From an uncultured Clostridium sp. (GTDB lineage Bacteria > Bacillota > Clostridia > TANB77 > CAG-465): a stretch of 40,479 bases of DNA. Below the pieces are notes generated by a model, which was not told the DNA's origin, ran no database searches, and saw only the letters and a list, made by a program, of their open reading frames with translations. Positions 15,440 to 23,586 of this stretch are shown here, one piece after another. The stretch's first letter is position 1, and each line of letters begins with the position of its first letter. The stretch is from positions 1-40,479 of the forward strand of contig CANAIR010000015.1 in NCBI GenBank assembly GCA_947361355.1. Direction: 5' to 3'. The translations under genes and the position numbers were made by a program.

Positions 15440-16064
15440 ATGAAAATAAAAAAAACATAAACAAATTGTAGATATGCTATATAGAGAGTGGGATTTAGGT
15501 AAGACAGCGTCAAAGGCTAAAGGTAAAACTTGTGCATGGATATATTGGTTTGAAATATTAAGTGAATCAGAAAAAATAATTTTAGAATATCTAATAATAA
15601 TATTATAGGAATTTGTGGATATTCGAAATTAAATTCTCGAAAACATATTATTAGAAAAAATATTTATAAATTGTTAAAAAATATATTAATATGCAGCTTC
15701 CTTGTAAAAGATAAAGAAAAGATATACAAATATAATAATAATTATGATTATTTACCAGAAGAACTAGAAAGTTATTTTGATGGAGAAATAACAATTCTTA
15801 TTGTAGATAAAGATTTTAGAGGAAAAAAATAGGAAAAAAATAGGAAAAAAATTATTAAATAGGACGTTTGAAATTGCTTGTAAGGATAACATAAACAATA
15901 TTCAAATATTATGTGATGAATCATGTAATTATAAATTTTATGAAGGATTAGGATGTAAAAAAGTATATGAGAAAAACATATTTAATAGTGAGCTAGGTAA
16001 ATGTGGAAATAAAACTGAGGAAAAAGGTTTTATATATGAGAAAAAATTAAATGGTTTAGTTTAA
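15440..16064 (+). pseudogene. GNAT acetyltransferase pseudogene with several frameshifts
   Basis: A good ribosome site (TTTGGAGG) precedes an ATG at 15440, but the frame breaks within a few codons. Protein-like sequence continues in other frames: HKQIVDMLYREWDLGKTASK, then GICGYSKLNSRKHIIRKNIY, then ITILIVDKDFRGKK, then IGKKLLNRTFEIACKDNINN and NYKFYEGLGCKKVYE. The last parts are the GNAT acetyl-CoA loop and final strands. At least three frameshifts are needed to join them. One coincides with three perfect tandem copies of an 11-base unit at 15820-15852. The gene is dead. The rest of the gap 15283-16227 shows nothing else I can support. Confidence 0.8.
15820..15852 (+). repeat. Three perfect tandem copies of an 11-bp unit
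   Basis: AGGAAAAAAAT is repeated three times without change. Because 11 is not a multiple of 3, each added copy shifts the frame of the GNAT pseudogene that contains it. Confidence 0.9.
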
Positions 16065-16144
16065 AAAATAGATAGTAATTTTAAGATTATTGTATAATTC
16101 AATAATCTTTTTTATATAATAAATAAGAAAAATTTAAAAAAGTA

Positions 16145-16196
16145 TTGACAAAATGATTTTAAGGTTGTATAATGATATTAACAAAATGATAATATC
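16145..16196 (+). promoter_or_regulatory. Consensus promoter with inverted repeat (candidate NrtR operator)
   Basis: TTGACA at 16145-16150, 17-base spacer and TATAAT at 16168-16173 form a perfect sigma-A promoter. Immediately after it TGATATTA-9 bases-TAATATCA (16173-16197) is an inverted repeat over the transcription start, a place where a repressor would block initiation. The NrtR-type gene 2.2 kb away makes it the natural candidate to bind here; this is inference. Confidence 0.55.
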
Positions 16197-16226
16197 AAAA
16201 ATATTTTTTGAAAGGATGGCTTTTTT

Positions 16227-16811
16227 ATGAAATCATTAAAAAGAATTAAGACAGAAAAAACATTTATTGGAAGGAGATTAACAGTTGAAAAGGTTTACTA
16301 TGATAAAATTCATCCAATGGAACATGTTATAGTAAAACCTGTTTCTGTTATATTACCGGTAACTAAAGATAATAAAATTATTTTAGTTAATCAGGTAAGA
16401 ACAGCAGTAGGGGATAAAACGTTATATGAAATTCCAGCAGGGGTAATTGATGAATCAGATTATTTGGGACCTATAAGAGATGAATATGTTGAATTACAGG
16501 CAGCAAAAAGAGCAGCAATCAGGGAGTTAAAGGAAGAAACAGGATATGTTTCAGATGTAGAGAATGTAAGATATATGTTTGAAGCATATACAAGTCCTGG
16601 ATTTACTGATGAAAAAGTATATTACTTTCTTGTAAATAACTTATCTGAAAAAGAAAAACAACAGTTAGATGAGGATGAAGATATTGAAATTCATGAAGTA
16701 GAAGTATTAGAAGTTATGAAAATGCTTAGAGAAAATGAATTTAAAAATCTTTCTACTATTGCAGCTTTACAGTGGTATAAAGGACAAATTAAAAGTAATG
16801 TAGCATTTTAA
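16227..16811 (+). CDS. Nudix hydrolase, ADP-ribose pyrophosphatase type
   Basis: The 194-residue protein has a Nudix domain. The box residues are KRAAIRELKEETGYV, preceded by the IPAGVID strand-loop that usually starts the motif; an acidic insertion of about 15 residues (about 80-95) separates the two. The N-terminal beta region and the SPGFTDEKVYYF segment are typical of ADP-ribose/ADP-sugar pyrophosphatases (NudF type), which split ADP-ribose into AMP and ribose 5-phosphate. Ribosome site GAAAGGATGG. It precedes pncB, so it is probably part of an NAD-homeostasis operon: it can remove ADP-ribose, the ligand of NrtR-type regulators. Confidence 0.85.
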   Translation: MKSLKRIKTEKTFIGRRLTVEKVYYDKIHPMEHVIVKPVSVILPVTKDNKIILVNQVRTAVGDKTLYEIPAGVIDESDYLGPIRDEYVELQAAKRAAIRELKEETGYVSDVENVRYMFEAYTSPGFTDEKVYYFLVNNLSEKEKQQLDEDEDIEIHEVEVLEVMKMLRENEFKNLSTIAALQWYKGQIKSNVAF

Positions 16812-16878
16812 TATTTTAATGAAAAATTTACAACTAAATAATAGAAAACTAAAAAATATGAAAATGGAGGACAATACT

Positions 16879-18363
16879 ATGAAGAAAACAGAAAAAATCA
16901 ACAGGAATTTTCAGGGAATTAATAACACGCTTCTTGTAGATGAGTACGAACTTACAATGATGCAGGGCTTTTTCTTAACTGGAAGAAATAATAAAGTAGT
17001 ATTTGATATGTTTTATAGGAATAATCCTTGCAGTAATGGTTATGCAATAGCAGCTGGACTTGAAAGTGTTATTGAATGGATTCAAAATTTACATTTTGGG
17101 CAAGATCAGATTAAAATTTTAAGAGATAAAGGAATTTATTGTAAAGAATTTTTAAATTATCTTGAAAATTTTAAATTCAGTGGCACTATTTATGCAGTTG
17201 AGGAAGGTACAGTTGTATTTCCAATGGAACCACTTCTTAGAGTTGAGGCTCCAATTATTGAAGCTCAGTATGTTGAAACAGCACTACTTAACTTTATTAA
17301 TCATCAAAGTCTTATTGCAACAAAAGCAGCTAGAGTATGTTATGCCGCTAAAGGTGATGCCGTTATGGAGTTTGGACTAAGAAGGGCCCAAGGAAAAGAC
17401 GCGGGAACAGTAGGTGCAAGAGCAGCAGTAATTGGCGGGTGTGCTATTACAAGTAATGTTCTTTGTGCAGAGTTTTACAATATTCCAACTAGTGGTACTC
17501 ATGCACATAGCTGGGTAATGAGTTTTGATAGTGAATATGAAGCTTTTGAAACTTATGCAAATATTTATCCCAATAATGCAATTTTGCTTGTAGATACTTA
17601 TGATACTTTAAGATCTGGAGTGCCAAATGCTATTAAAGTATTTGATAAATTAAAAAAAGAGGGCCGTTTAAATGGAAAGTATGGCATTCGCCTTGATAGT
17701 GGAGACTTGGCATACCTTTCTAAGAAAGCAAGAATAATGCTTGATGAAGCAGGTTTTGAAAATGCAATTATTTCTGCTTCTAACGACTTAGATGAATACT
17801 TAATTCAGGATCTTAAGATGCAGGGAGCAAAAATTTCTCTTTGGGGAGTTGGTACTCATCTTATAACTTCTAAGGATTGTCCATCTTTTGGCGGAGTATA
17901 TAAGTTGGCTGCAAAATTTAATAAAGAACAAGATTGCTACAAACCAGTTATTAAGTTATCTGAAAATGTTGAGAAAATTACAAATCCTGGTAAAAAGAAA
18001 ATTTATAGAATAGTAGACAAAAAAACAAAGACCTTTTTAGCAGATTTAATTTGTCTTGAACATGAATTAGTTAATGAAAAAGAAGATTTACAAATTTTTG
18101 ATCCAAATGCTACATGGAAAAGGACAACTTTCGTAGCAGGTACTTTTGAAGTAGAAGAGTTGTTAGTTCCTATTTTTGTAGATGGTGAATACGTATATAG
18201 TGAGCCTAGTGTAGAGCAAATTAAAGAAAGATGTAATACACAAAAAGAACACTTATGGGATGAAGTAAAACGTTTAGTAAATCCGCATAAATATTATGTT
18301 GATTTATCTAAAGAATTATATGATCTTAAAAAAGAACTTATTAAGGAGCATGAGACATTTTGA
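16879..18363 (+). CDS. pncB: Nicotinate phosphoribosyltransferase
   Basis: The 494-residue enzyme converts nicotinate and PRPP to nicotinate mononucleotide, the entry step of the Preiss-Handler NAD salvage route (EC 6.3.4.21). Family motifs are clear: LLVDEYELTMMQGFF near the N-terminus, FGLRRAQGKDAG, SGTHAHSWVMSF with the His phosphorylated during catalysis in this family, LVDTYDTLRSG, IRLDSGDLAYLSKKAR and WGVGTHLITS. The start at 16879 has GGAGG eight bases upstream; an earlier in-frame ATG at 16819 has no such site. The gene follows the Nudix gene by about 65 bases and is convergent with the regulator gene. Confidence 0.93.
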   Translation: MKKTEKINRNFQGINNTLLVDEYELTMMQGFFLTGRNNKVVFDMFYRNNPCSNGYAIAAGLESVIEWIQNLHFGQDQIKILRDKGIYCKEFLNYLENFKFSGTIYAVEEGTVVFPMEPLLRVEAPIIEAQYVETALLNFINHQSLIATKAARVCYAAKGDAVMEFGLRRAQGKDAGTVGARAAVIGGCAITSNVLCAEFYNIPTSGTHAHSWVMSFDSEYEAFETYANIYPNNAILLVDTYDTLRSGVPNAIKVFDKLKKEGRLNGKYGIRLDSGDLAYLSKKARIMLDEAGFENAIISASNDLDEYLIQDLKMQGAKISLWGVGTHLITSKDCPSFGGVYKLAAKFNKEQDCYKPVIKLSENVEKITNPGKKKIYRIVDKKTKTFLADLICLEHELVNEKEDLQIFDPNATWKRTTFVAGTFEVEELLVPIFVDGEYVYSEPSVEQIKERCNTQKEHLWDEVKRLVNPHKYYVDLSKELYDLKKELIKEHETF

Positions 18364-18375
18364 AACAAAGAAATA

Positions 18376-18406
18376 TTGGGGAACATATTTTGTTCCCCAA
18401 ATTTTA
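18376..18406. terminator. Bidirectional terminator pncB / nrtR
   Basis: A perfect 9-bp GC-containing stem, TTGGGGAAC with GTTCCCCAA, 7-base loop, followed by AAATTTT; it lies between convergent genes. Confidence 0.75.
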
Positions 18407-18422
18407 AATAAAAATAATAAAT

Positions 18423-19313
18423 TTAAAAATTGTTATTATGCCAATCAGGATTGAATTTATAAAGTTTTGATGGCCTATGTCCAGCACCACTTGTAATTTT
18501 GTCAGTTTCGCTTACCATGTGTGATATTTTTCTTCTAAAATTTGCAGCAAGTAGTGGTTTATCTAGTAATATTTCATAACATTTTTGTAGATTTGTTAGA
18601 GTAAAATATTCACCCATTAATGAAAAAGCTATATCAGTATATTCAACTTTATTTTTTAATCTGTCAAGTGCATAAATTATATTTTTTGCATGGTCAAATG
18701 CAATATTTTCAGACTTTAAAATTTTATATGTTGTTATACTTTTTGTACCAATAAGCTCTTTTTTAGTTTGAATTTTGGCAGTAATTGTAGTATCAATATT
18801 TTTTAAAATAAGTTCAGTAGTATATGTAGAGATATTACCAGATTTAGTATCAATAATTTTATAATTTGTTGTATTAGTAGAAACTGTAAAAAAGTCTATT
18901 TTTGATACATTTCTACCTGGTTTAATTTTTAAGTTTGTACTGTCTACAAGTGACATATATGTGCAACTTATAACGCGAGTACGTGGATCTCTATTAACGT
19001 CACCAAAAGTATAAAGTTGTTCTAAATATATATCTGAAATATTAGATTTTTCTTTTAGACATCTTGTAGCAGCTTCATCTAACGATTCACTTGTATTCAC
19101 AAAAGTGCCAGGTAATGCCCAACAATTTTTAAATGGATAACTTTCTCTATAAGTTAAAAGAAGTTGTAAGCTTTTATTTGATAGTTTTCTATAATTTTCG
19201 TTTTCAATTTCTCTTATAGTAAATAATATATTATCTACACAAAGTGATGGCCTATCATATTCAGATACGTTATAGTTTTCTAAAAATTCTTTTTCTGTTT
19301 TAAAATTACTCAT
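18423..19313 (-). CDS. nrtR: NrtR-type Nudix-related transcriptional regulator of NAD metabolism
   Basis: The 296-residue protein joins a degenerate Nudix domain to a C-terminal winged helix, the layout of NrtR regulators. The Nudix box reads GTFVNTSESLDEAATRCLKE, where the catalytic REUXEE residues are RCLKEK, so hydrolysis is unlikely and ligand sensing likely. The C-terminus contains FTLTNLQKCYEILLDK and AANFRRKISHMV, the winged-helix recognition region. NrtR proteins repress NAD synthesis genes and release DNA on binding ADP-ribose or related nucleotides. It is flanked by pncB and by nadD-nadE, its expected targets, and shares a promoter region with nadD that contains a palindrome. Confidence 0.85.
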   Translation of the reverse strand: MSNFKTEKEFLENYNVSEYDRPSLCVDNILFTIREIENENYRKLSNKSLQLLLTYRESYPFKNCWALPGTFVNTSESLDEAATRCLKEKSNISDIYLEQLYTFGDVNRDPRTRVISCTYMSLVDSTNLKIKPGRNVSKIDFFTVSTNTTNYKIIDTKSGNISTYTTELILKNIDTTITAKIQTKKELIGTKSITTYKILKSENIAFDHAKNIIYALDRLKNKVEYTDIAFSLMGEYFTLTNLQKCYEILLDKPLLAANFRRKISHMVSETDKITSGAGHRPSKLYKFNPDWHNNNF

Positions 19314-19339
19314 ATATATACTCCTTATTATTATATATT

Positions 19340-19359
19340 TATATCATAAATGATGTATA
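19340..19359. promoter_or_regulatory. Palindrome between divergent nrtR and nadD (candidate operator)
   Basis: TATATCAT-4 bases-ATGTATA-like symmetry: the 20-base stretch is an inverted repeat with one mismatched pair out of eight around a central AA. It lies midway between the two divergent genes. It is not obviously the same sequence as the repeat at 16173-16197, so at most one of them may be the NrtR site. Confidence 0.4.
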
Positions 19360-19414
19360 AAGTAAAGAAAAAGTGTTAAAAATAAAATTATATAACATGA
19401 GAGGAGTGATGTTT

Positions 19415-20041
19415 ATGAAGGATGCAATTGCAGTTATAACTGGTACATTTAATCCTGTTCATAAAGCTCATATAAATTTAGGAAAACAAGTTTTAAAAAA
19501 ATTTCCTTATATTAAAAAAATTATATATGTACCAGTTGGAGACAAATATATAAAAAATGATTTATCCAGTGCAGAGTATAGATATAATATGTTAAAAAAA
19601 GTATGTGAAAATATAGAAGAGTTTGAAGTATCAAGAATTGAAATAGAAAATAAAAAGCAATTGTATACTTATCAAACATTAGATATAATCAAAAAGGAGT
19701 ATGAAGATAGTGATATATATTTAGTTATTGGAAGTGATAATTTAAAAGAATTTCATACTTGGAAAAGGTATAAGTATATTTTAGAAAATTATAATTTGAT
19801 TGTTTTTTCTAGAAATAATGATTGTTTAGAGAAAATAGTAACATATAATAAATACTTAAATAATTATATTAGCAAAATTTTATTTGTAACCTGTAACAAG
19901 TATTTAAGTATAAGTTCTACACAAATAAGAAAATATATAAAAAGTGGAATTGATTTTAAAAAATTGGTTCCAAAAGAAGTTTATGATTATATAATGAATA
20001 ATAATATATATTTAAATAAAAAGGAGAGAAAAGTATGCTAA
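19415..20041 (+). CDS. nadD: Nicotinate mononucleotide adenylyltransferase
   Basis: The 208-residue protein is a nucleotidyltransferase of the NadD family: GTFNPVHKAH carries the (H/T)xxH nucleotide-binding motif, GSDNLKEFHTWKRY is the conserved central segment, and SISSTQIRKYIKSG is the ISSTxxR phosphate-binding motif. It makes nicotinate adenine dinucleotide from the PncB product and ATP. The start at 19415 is 8 bases after GAGGAG. The last seven bases overlap the start of nadE, so the two are translated as an operon. The gene is divergent from nrtR. Confidence 0.92.
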   Translation: MKDAIAVITGTFNPVHKAHINLGKQVLKKFPYIKKIIYVPVGDKYIKNDLSSAEYRYNMLKKVCENIEEFEVSRIEIENKKQLYTYQTLDIIKKEYEDSDIYLVIGSDNLKEFHTWKRYKYILENYNLIVFSRNNDCLEKIVTYNKYLNNYISKILFVTCNKYLSISSTQIRKYIKSGIDFKKLVPKEVYDYIMNNNIYLNKKERKVC

Positions 20042-20814
20042 AGGAAAGAAAAACTTATATGACAAAAGAACAACTTGATTATGAAGTGCCAAGAATTATC
20101 AAACATATGAGAAAATATTTGAAAAAGTCTGGCGCTAAAGGTGTAATTATAGGAAATAGTGGTGGAAAAGATTGTGCAACAGTTATAGGACTTTCTCAAA
20201 TGGCTTTTGGAGCAGAAAATGTTTATACTATTGCAATGCCATGCAACTCTATAAAGCAAGATTTAGAAGACGCTATTTTGGTGTCAAATTACTTTAATGT
20301 TAAAATGGATGTTGTAGATATTACTGATGTTTATGAAACTCAAAAAAATATCATTGAAAAAACTGTTAAATTAGATATGTGTGATGAATCGCTTGTCAAC
20401 CTTAAACCACGTATTAGAATGTCTACGTTATATACAGTTGCCCAAACTAAGGGATATTTAGTATTTGGTACAGGTAATTTGTGTGAAAGATATGTAGGGT
20501 ATTTTACTAAACATGGTGATGGTGCTTTTGACTACAATCCAATTGCCGAGTTTACAGTAGAAGAAGTATATCAAATTGCAAGATATATAGGAGTACCAGA
20601 AAAAATACTAAAAAAAGCTCCAGCAGACGGACTTGGAAAGCTTACAGATGAAGAAAAATTAGGGGTAAAATACTCACAAATTGCACAAGTAGCTATTTAT
20701 GGAACTACTGATGATAAACAAGCAATGAATAAAATTCTGAAAATGCACAAATCAATAGAACATAAATTTAAACCTGGCATTTATCATAGAAGTAAGAAAA
20801 GTAAAATAGCTTAA
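20035..20814 (+). CDS. nadE: Ammonia-dependent NAD synthetase
   Basis: The 259-residue enzyme completes NAD synthesis by amidating nicotinate adenine dinucleotide. The PP-loop is SGGKDC, a variant of the usual SGGxDS that ends in Cys; ARP-like and C-terminal motifs such as PRIRMSTLYTVAQ, FGTGNLCERYVGYFTKHGDG and APADGL are those of the short, ammonia-using family, with no glutaminase domain. The start at 20035 has AAGGAGAG upstream and overlaps nadD. A strong terminator follows. Confidence 0.93.
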   Translation: MLKERKTYMTKEQLDYEVPRIIKHMRKYLKKSGAKGVIIGNSGGKDCATVIGLSQMAFGAENVYTIAMPCNSIKQDLEDAILVSNYFNVKMDVVDITDVYETQKNIIEKTVKLDMCDESLVNLKPRIRMSTLYTVAQTKGYLVFGTGNLCERYVGYFTKHGDGAFDYNPIAEFTVEEVYQIARYIGVPEKILKKAPADGLGKLTDEEKLGVKYSQIAQVAIYGTTDDKQAMNKILKMHKSIEHKFKPGIYHRSKKSKIA

Positions 20815-20818
20815 TAAA

Positions 20819-20858
20819 AAAAGACATTAATTGGCGATTGCCTATTAATGTCTTTTAA
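20819..20858 (+). terminator. Terminator after nadE
   Basis: A perfect 13-bp stem, 20819-20831 with 20844-20856, 12-base loop, ending in TTTT. Confidence 0.8.
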
Positions 20859-20894
20859 TTATTATTATAAAGTATCAGTTAAATATGTTAAGTT

Positions 20895-21083
20895 TTACTT
20901 ATCTTTTTCAATTGGTATAAATAATTTACATTTACAAATTCCTTCTTTTACAAATTCATCGCATGGACAAAGGGTTGTTGCATCTTGTTTTACTCTACAA
21001 GGGCAATGACCATTTTTCTTTTCAGTCCCTTCTATTATTTTTTTTACATATTCTATATCTGGATTTAATCTATAACCTTTCAT
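20895..21083 (-). CDS. Small ferredoxin-thioredoxin reductase catalytic-chain-like protein
   Basis: The 62-residue protein has the cysteine pattern of the FTR beta (catalytic) chain: CPCR, then CPCDEF, then CKC close to the C-terminus, six cysteines that in the known enzyme hold a 4Fe-4S cluster and an active disulphide. It is shorter than the usual chain (about 100 residues or more), lacking most of the N-terminal extension. No thioredoxin, ferredoxin or FTR alpha gene is adjacent. Ribosome site AGGAGGC. It might serve a simplified redox relay or a cluster-binding role. Confidence 0.75.
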   Translation of the reverse strand: MKGYRLNPDIEYVKKIIEGTEKKNGHCPCRVKQDATTLCPCDEFVKEGICKCKLFIPIEKDK

Positions 21084-21240
21084 TTTATGCCTCCTAAATT
21101 AAATTTATATCTAAACTTGCTATAATTATACAACATATCTATTAAATGTACAATATTAATTTAAATATATAATTTATTTTATTCTAAAAATATAAAAATA
21201 TGATTTTAATAAAAAATAATTTTATAATACTATTTTTTTA

Positions 21241-21270
21241 TTCATATTGGTATAATTTAATTCATATATT
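21241..21270 (+). promoter_or_regulatory. Candidate sigma-E promoter of spmAB
   Basis: TCATATT, 14 bases, then CATATATT fits the mother-cell sigma-E pattern (about ATA - 14 - CATACAnT), and spmAB is known to be sigma-E controlled in Bacillus. Nothing here was measured. Confidence 0.4.
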
Positions 21271-21291
21271 TAAATAAAGTGGGGGAAAAAT

Positions 21292-21864
21292 ATGTCTAAA
21301 ATATGGGGAAGTATGCTACTATTTAGTATAGTTATAGCAATAATTACAGCAAATGCACAAGTAGTAATAGATAGCATAATGGCTAGTGGTAAAGATGCTG
21401 TAGAAAATATTATTACTTTAATTGGTATGATGTGTTTTTGGAGTGGAATTTTTAATATTTTCGAAAAAACAAAGACAATTAATTCCTTTTCAAGTATATT
21501 TTCAAAATTTTTAAATAAGATATTTGACTCAAAAAATATGAGTAAAAAAACAAATGAGTATATTAGTTTAAATGTGGCAAGTAATATAGTTGGAATTGGT
21601 AATGCTGCAACTTTAAATGGTATAAAAGCAATAGAAAGTTTACAAGAAGAAAATGAAAATAAAAAAATCCCAAGTGATAATATGACAACTTTTGTTTTAC
21701 TTAATACGGCATCATTACAATTAATACCAACAAGTATAATTGCTTTAAGATCATTATATGGCTCAAGTAATCCTACAAATATAGTTGTTCCAATATGGAT
21801 AGTTACTGTAGTTTCACTTATTTTTGGGATAATAAGTATTAAATTTTTAAATAAAAGGATGTAG
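21292..21864 (+). CDS. spmA: Spore maturation protein SpmA
   Basis: The 190-residue membrane protein has about five hydrophobic segments and the nucleoside-recognition (Gate) family motifs LNVASNIVGIGNAATLNGIK and LLNTASLQLIPTSIIALR. SpmA works with SpmB in dehydrating the spore core during maturation; the mechanism is not known. The ribosome site GTGGGGGA precedes the ATG. spmB follows after three bases. Confidence 0.9.
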   Translation: MSKIWGSMLLFSIVIAIITANAQVVIDSIMASGKDAVENIITLIGMMCFWSGIFNIFEKTKTINSFSSIFSKFLNKIFDSKNMSKKTNEYISLNVASNIVGIGNAATLNGIKAIESLQEENENKKIPSDNMTTFVLLNTASLQLIPTSIIALRSLYGSSNPTNIVVPIWIVTVVSLIFGIISIKFLNKRM

Positions 21865-21867
21865 AAA

Positions 21868-22389
21868 ATGAGTTTTTTTATTATTTGTATTGTTCCATTG
21901 TTTATTGCTTTTATAATAATTATGGGATTGAAGGAAAAGCAGGATATATTTAAACTTTTTGTAGAAGGATGCTTAGAAGGATTGAAAACTGTATATAAAA
22001 TATTTCCTTTTATACTTGCAATAACAATAGCAATTGGTCTTTTAAAGTCTACTGGAGCATTAGATATAATACTTATACCATTAAGACCTTTACTTATTAA
22101 ATTTGGAATACCAGATGATATAGTACCGCTTTGTTTAATGCGTCCACTTTCAGGCGGTGCTTCGATGTCAATTGTTATGGATATATTTAAAAATAGTGGT
22201 GCAGATTCAATTTCTGGAAAAATGGCATCAGTAATTATGGGTGCAACTGAAACCACATTATATACAATAACAATTTTATTTGGAACAGTTGGTATTAAAA
22301 AGGTAAGAGGAGTGTTGATAGCCGGATTAATTGCAGATGCAGCAGCAATAATTACAGCAATTATTTTAGTTAATATAGGTGTGATATGA
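21868..22389 (+). CDS. spmB: Spore maturation protein SpmB
   Basis: The 173-residue membrane protein, also of the Gate family, has CLEGLKTVYKIFPFILAI, VPLCLMRPLSGGASMS and MGATETTLYTITILFG as conserved segments. It is translated from the same transcript as spmA, and the two genes together form the known pair. A terminator follows its stop codon. Confidence 0.9.
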   Translation: MSFFIICIVPLFIAFIIIMGLKEKQDIFKLFVEGCLEGLKTVYKIFPFILAITIAIGLLKSTGALDIILIPLRPLLIKFGIPDDIVPLCLMRPLSGGASMSIVMDIFKNSGADSISGKMASVIMGATETTLYTITILFGTVGIKKVRGVLIAGLIADAAAIITAIILVNIGVI

Positions 22390-22395
22390 AGTAGT

Positions 22396-22436
22396 AAACG
22401 GTATAACAATACGTATGTTATACCGTTTAATTTTTT
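22396..22436. terminator. Bidirectional terminator after spmB
   Basis: A perfect 12-bp stem, 22396-22407 with 22417-22428, 9-base loop, then AATTTTTT. It faces the convergent gene at 22435. Confidence 0.8.
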
Positions 22437-23304
22437 AAAATGTAGGCAATTTTTTTTCATATTCTAAAATATCTTTAGATAGTACAAGATATTCTTCAAC
22501 TAAATTATTGTAATTAGGTTCTTTTTTGAAATTTTCATCACATGTATTTAAACAATTATTTTGAATTTCAAGTAATTCATTTAAACCATATATGCTTGGC
22601 TTGTGAAGTTTCTCGTTAATATTTCTTAAGACAAATTTGGAAAATAAATTTATGAAATTCTCCAAAATACAATTTTTAATACTATCATTAGTTTCTGAAA
22701 AATTTAAAAATTTATTAATTAGTGAATAGTTTTCAATTGCTTTTTTTATATCGCTGTTAGCAAATGAAATATGCTTATAATTGCTTACAAGTAAAACTAA
22801 GAAATGTTCTAATATGTCATCATCCATTGTTATATTACAGTAATAATTATTATAATTGTTTTTTGATTTATTTCTTTTTTTTAACTCCTTTTTTCTATTT
22901 TCATATTTTTTTAATTTTTGTAATGATAAAACTCTTAAAGTAAGAATAGTTTGATCATTAAATAAGCAAAGTTTATCTAAATCAAAAGTAGCAACTTCTA
23001 CTTTATCTTCATCAGCTCTATAGTTTCCCTCATCTTTTCTAAAAAATGTAAGTGTATTATTTAATAAATCAAAAACAATTATGGGTTGTTTTTCCGTATA
23101 TTTATAAAATATACTCAAATCATTAAAAGCTTCAATTTCAGAGATAGGTCCAAATAATTCAGACTCGATTTTTTGCAACCGTTTTTGTAAAGTTTGAATT
23201 TTTTTTACATTTCTTTGATATTTTGCAAAATCTTTTTCTAATAAAATTTCTCTAAATTTTACATTTCCCTTTTCATTTAATAGATTCAAATAGTTATTTT
23301 CCAT
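22435..23304 (-). CDS. Hypothetical cytoplasmic protein (289 aa)
   Basis: I do not recognise this protein. It starts with a good ribosome site (TTTTGGAGG). A charged coiled-coil-like N-terminus (residues about 20-50, FAKYQRNVKKIQTLQKRLQK) leads into a mixed region with QPIIVFDLLNNTLTFFRK, then a very basic stretch (KKYENRKKELKKRNKSK), then a long helical C-terminal half with several Asn-rich segments. No signal peptide or membrane segment is visible. It is monocistronic between two convergent or divergent neighbours. Confidence 0.65.
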   Translation of the reverse strand: MENNYLNLLNEKGNVKFREILLEKDFAKYQRNVKKIQTLQKRLQKIESELFGPISEIEAFNDLSIFYKYTEKQPIIVFDLLNNTLTFFRKDEGNYRADEDKVEVATFDLDKLCLFNDQTILTLRVLSLQKLKKYENRKKELKKRNKSKNNYNNYYCNITMDDDILEHFLVLLVSNYKHISFANSDIKKAIENYSLINKFLNFSETNDSIKNCILENFINLFSKFVLRNINEKLHKPSIYGLNELLEIQNNCLNTCDENFKKEPNYNNLVEEYLVLSKDILEYEKKLPTF

Positions 23305-23586
23305 AATTAACCTCCAAAATTTTTTTAGTATAATTTCTTTTTTGGTATTTTAACAAATTTAGAATTACTTGTCAATAATTTTTAATTGCTTTATGTAAAA
23401 AAACATGATATATAGGTCAAATGAATATATATTTATGAGTCATATAATAACGTATTTTTATTAAAAAAGTTGAAAAAAATGTAAAATTGTGCTAATATAG
23501 AAGTAAGTAAATCAAAAGATTTATTTATATGTTTATTTTAGTTTAATATATATTAGACTATATCTTTATGTTTTGGAGGTGTCAAA

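Noticed and set aside
21270-22460. A 396-codon open frame on the minus strand
   Set aside because: It is antisense to spmA and spmB over its whole length, is rich in Ile and Pro in a repetitive manner and lacks a ribosome site. SpmA and SpmB are clear family matches on the plus strand.
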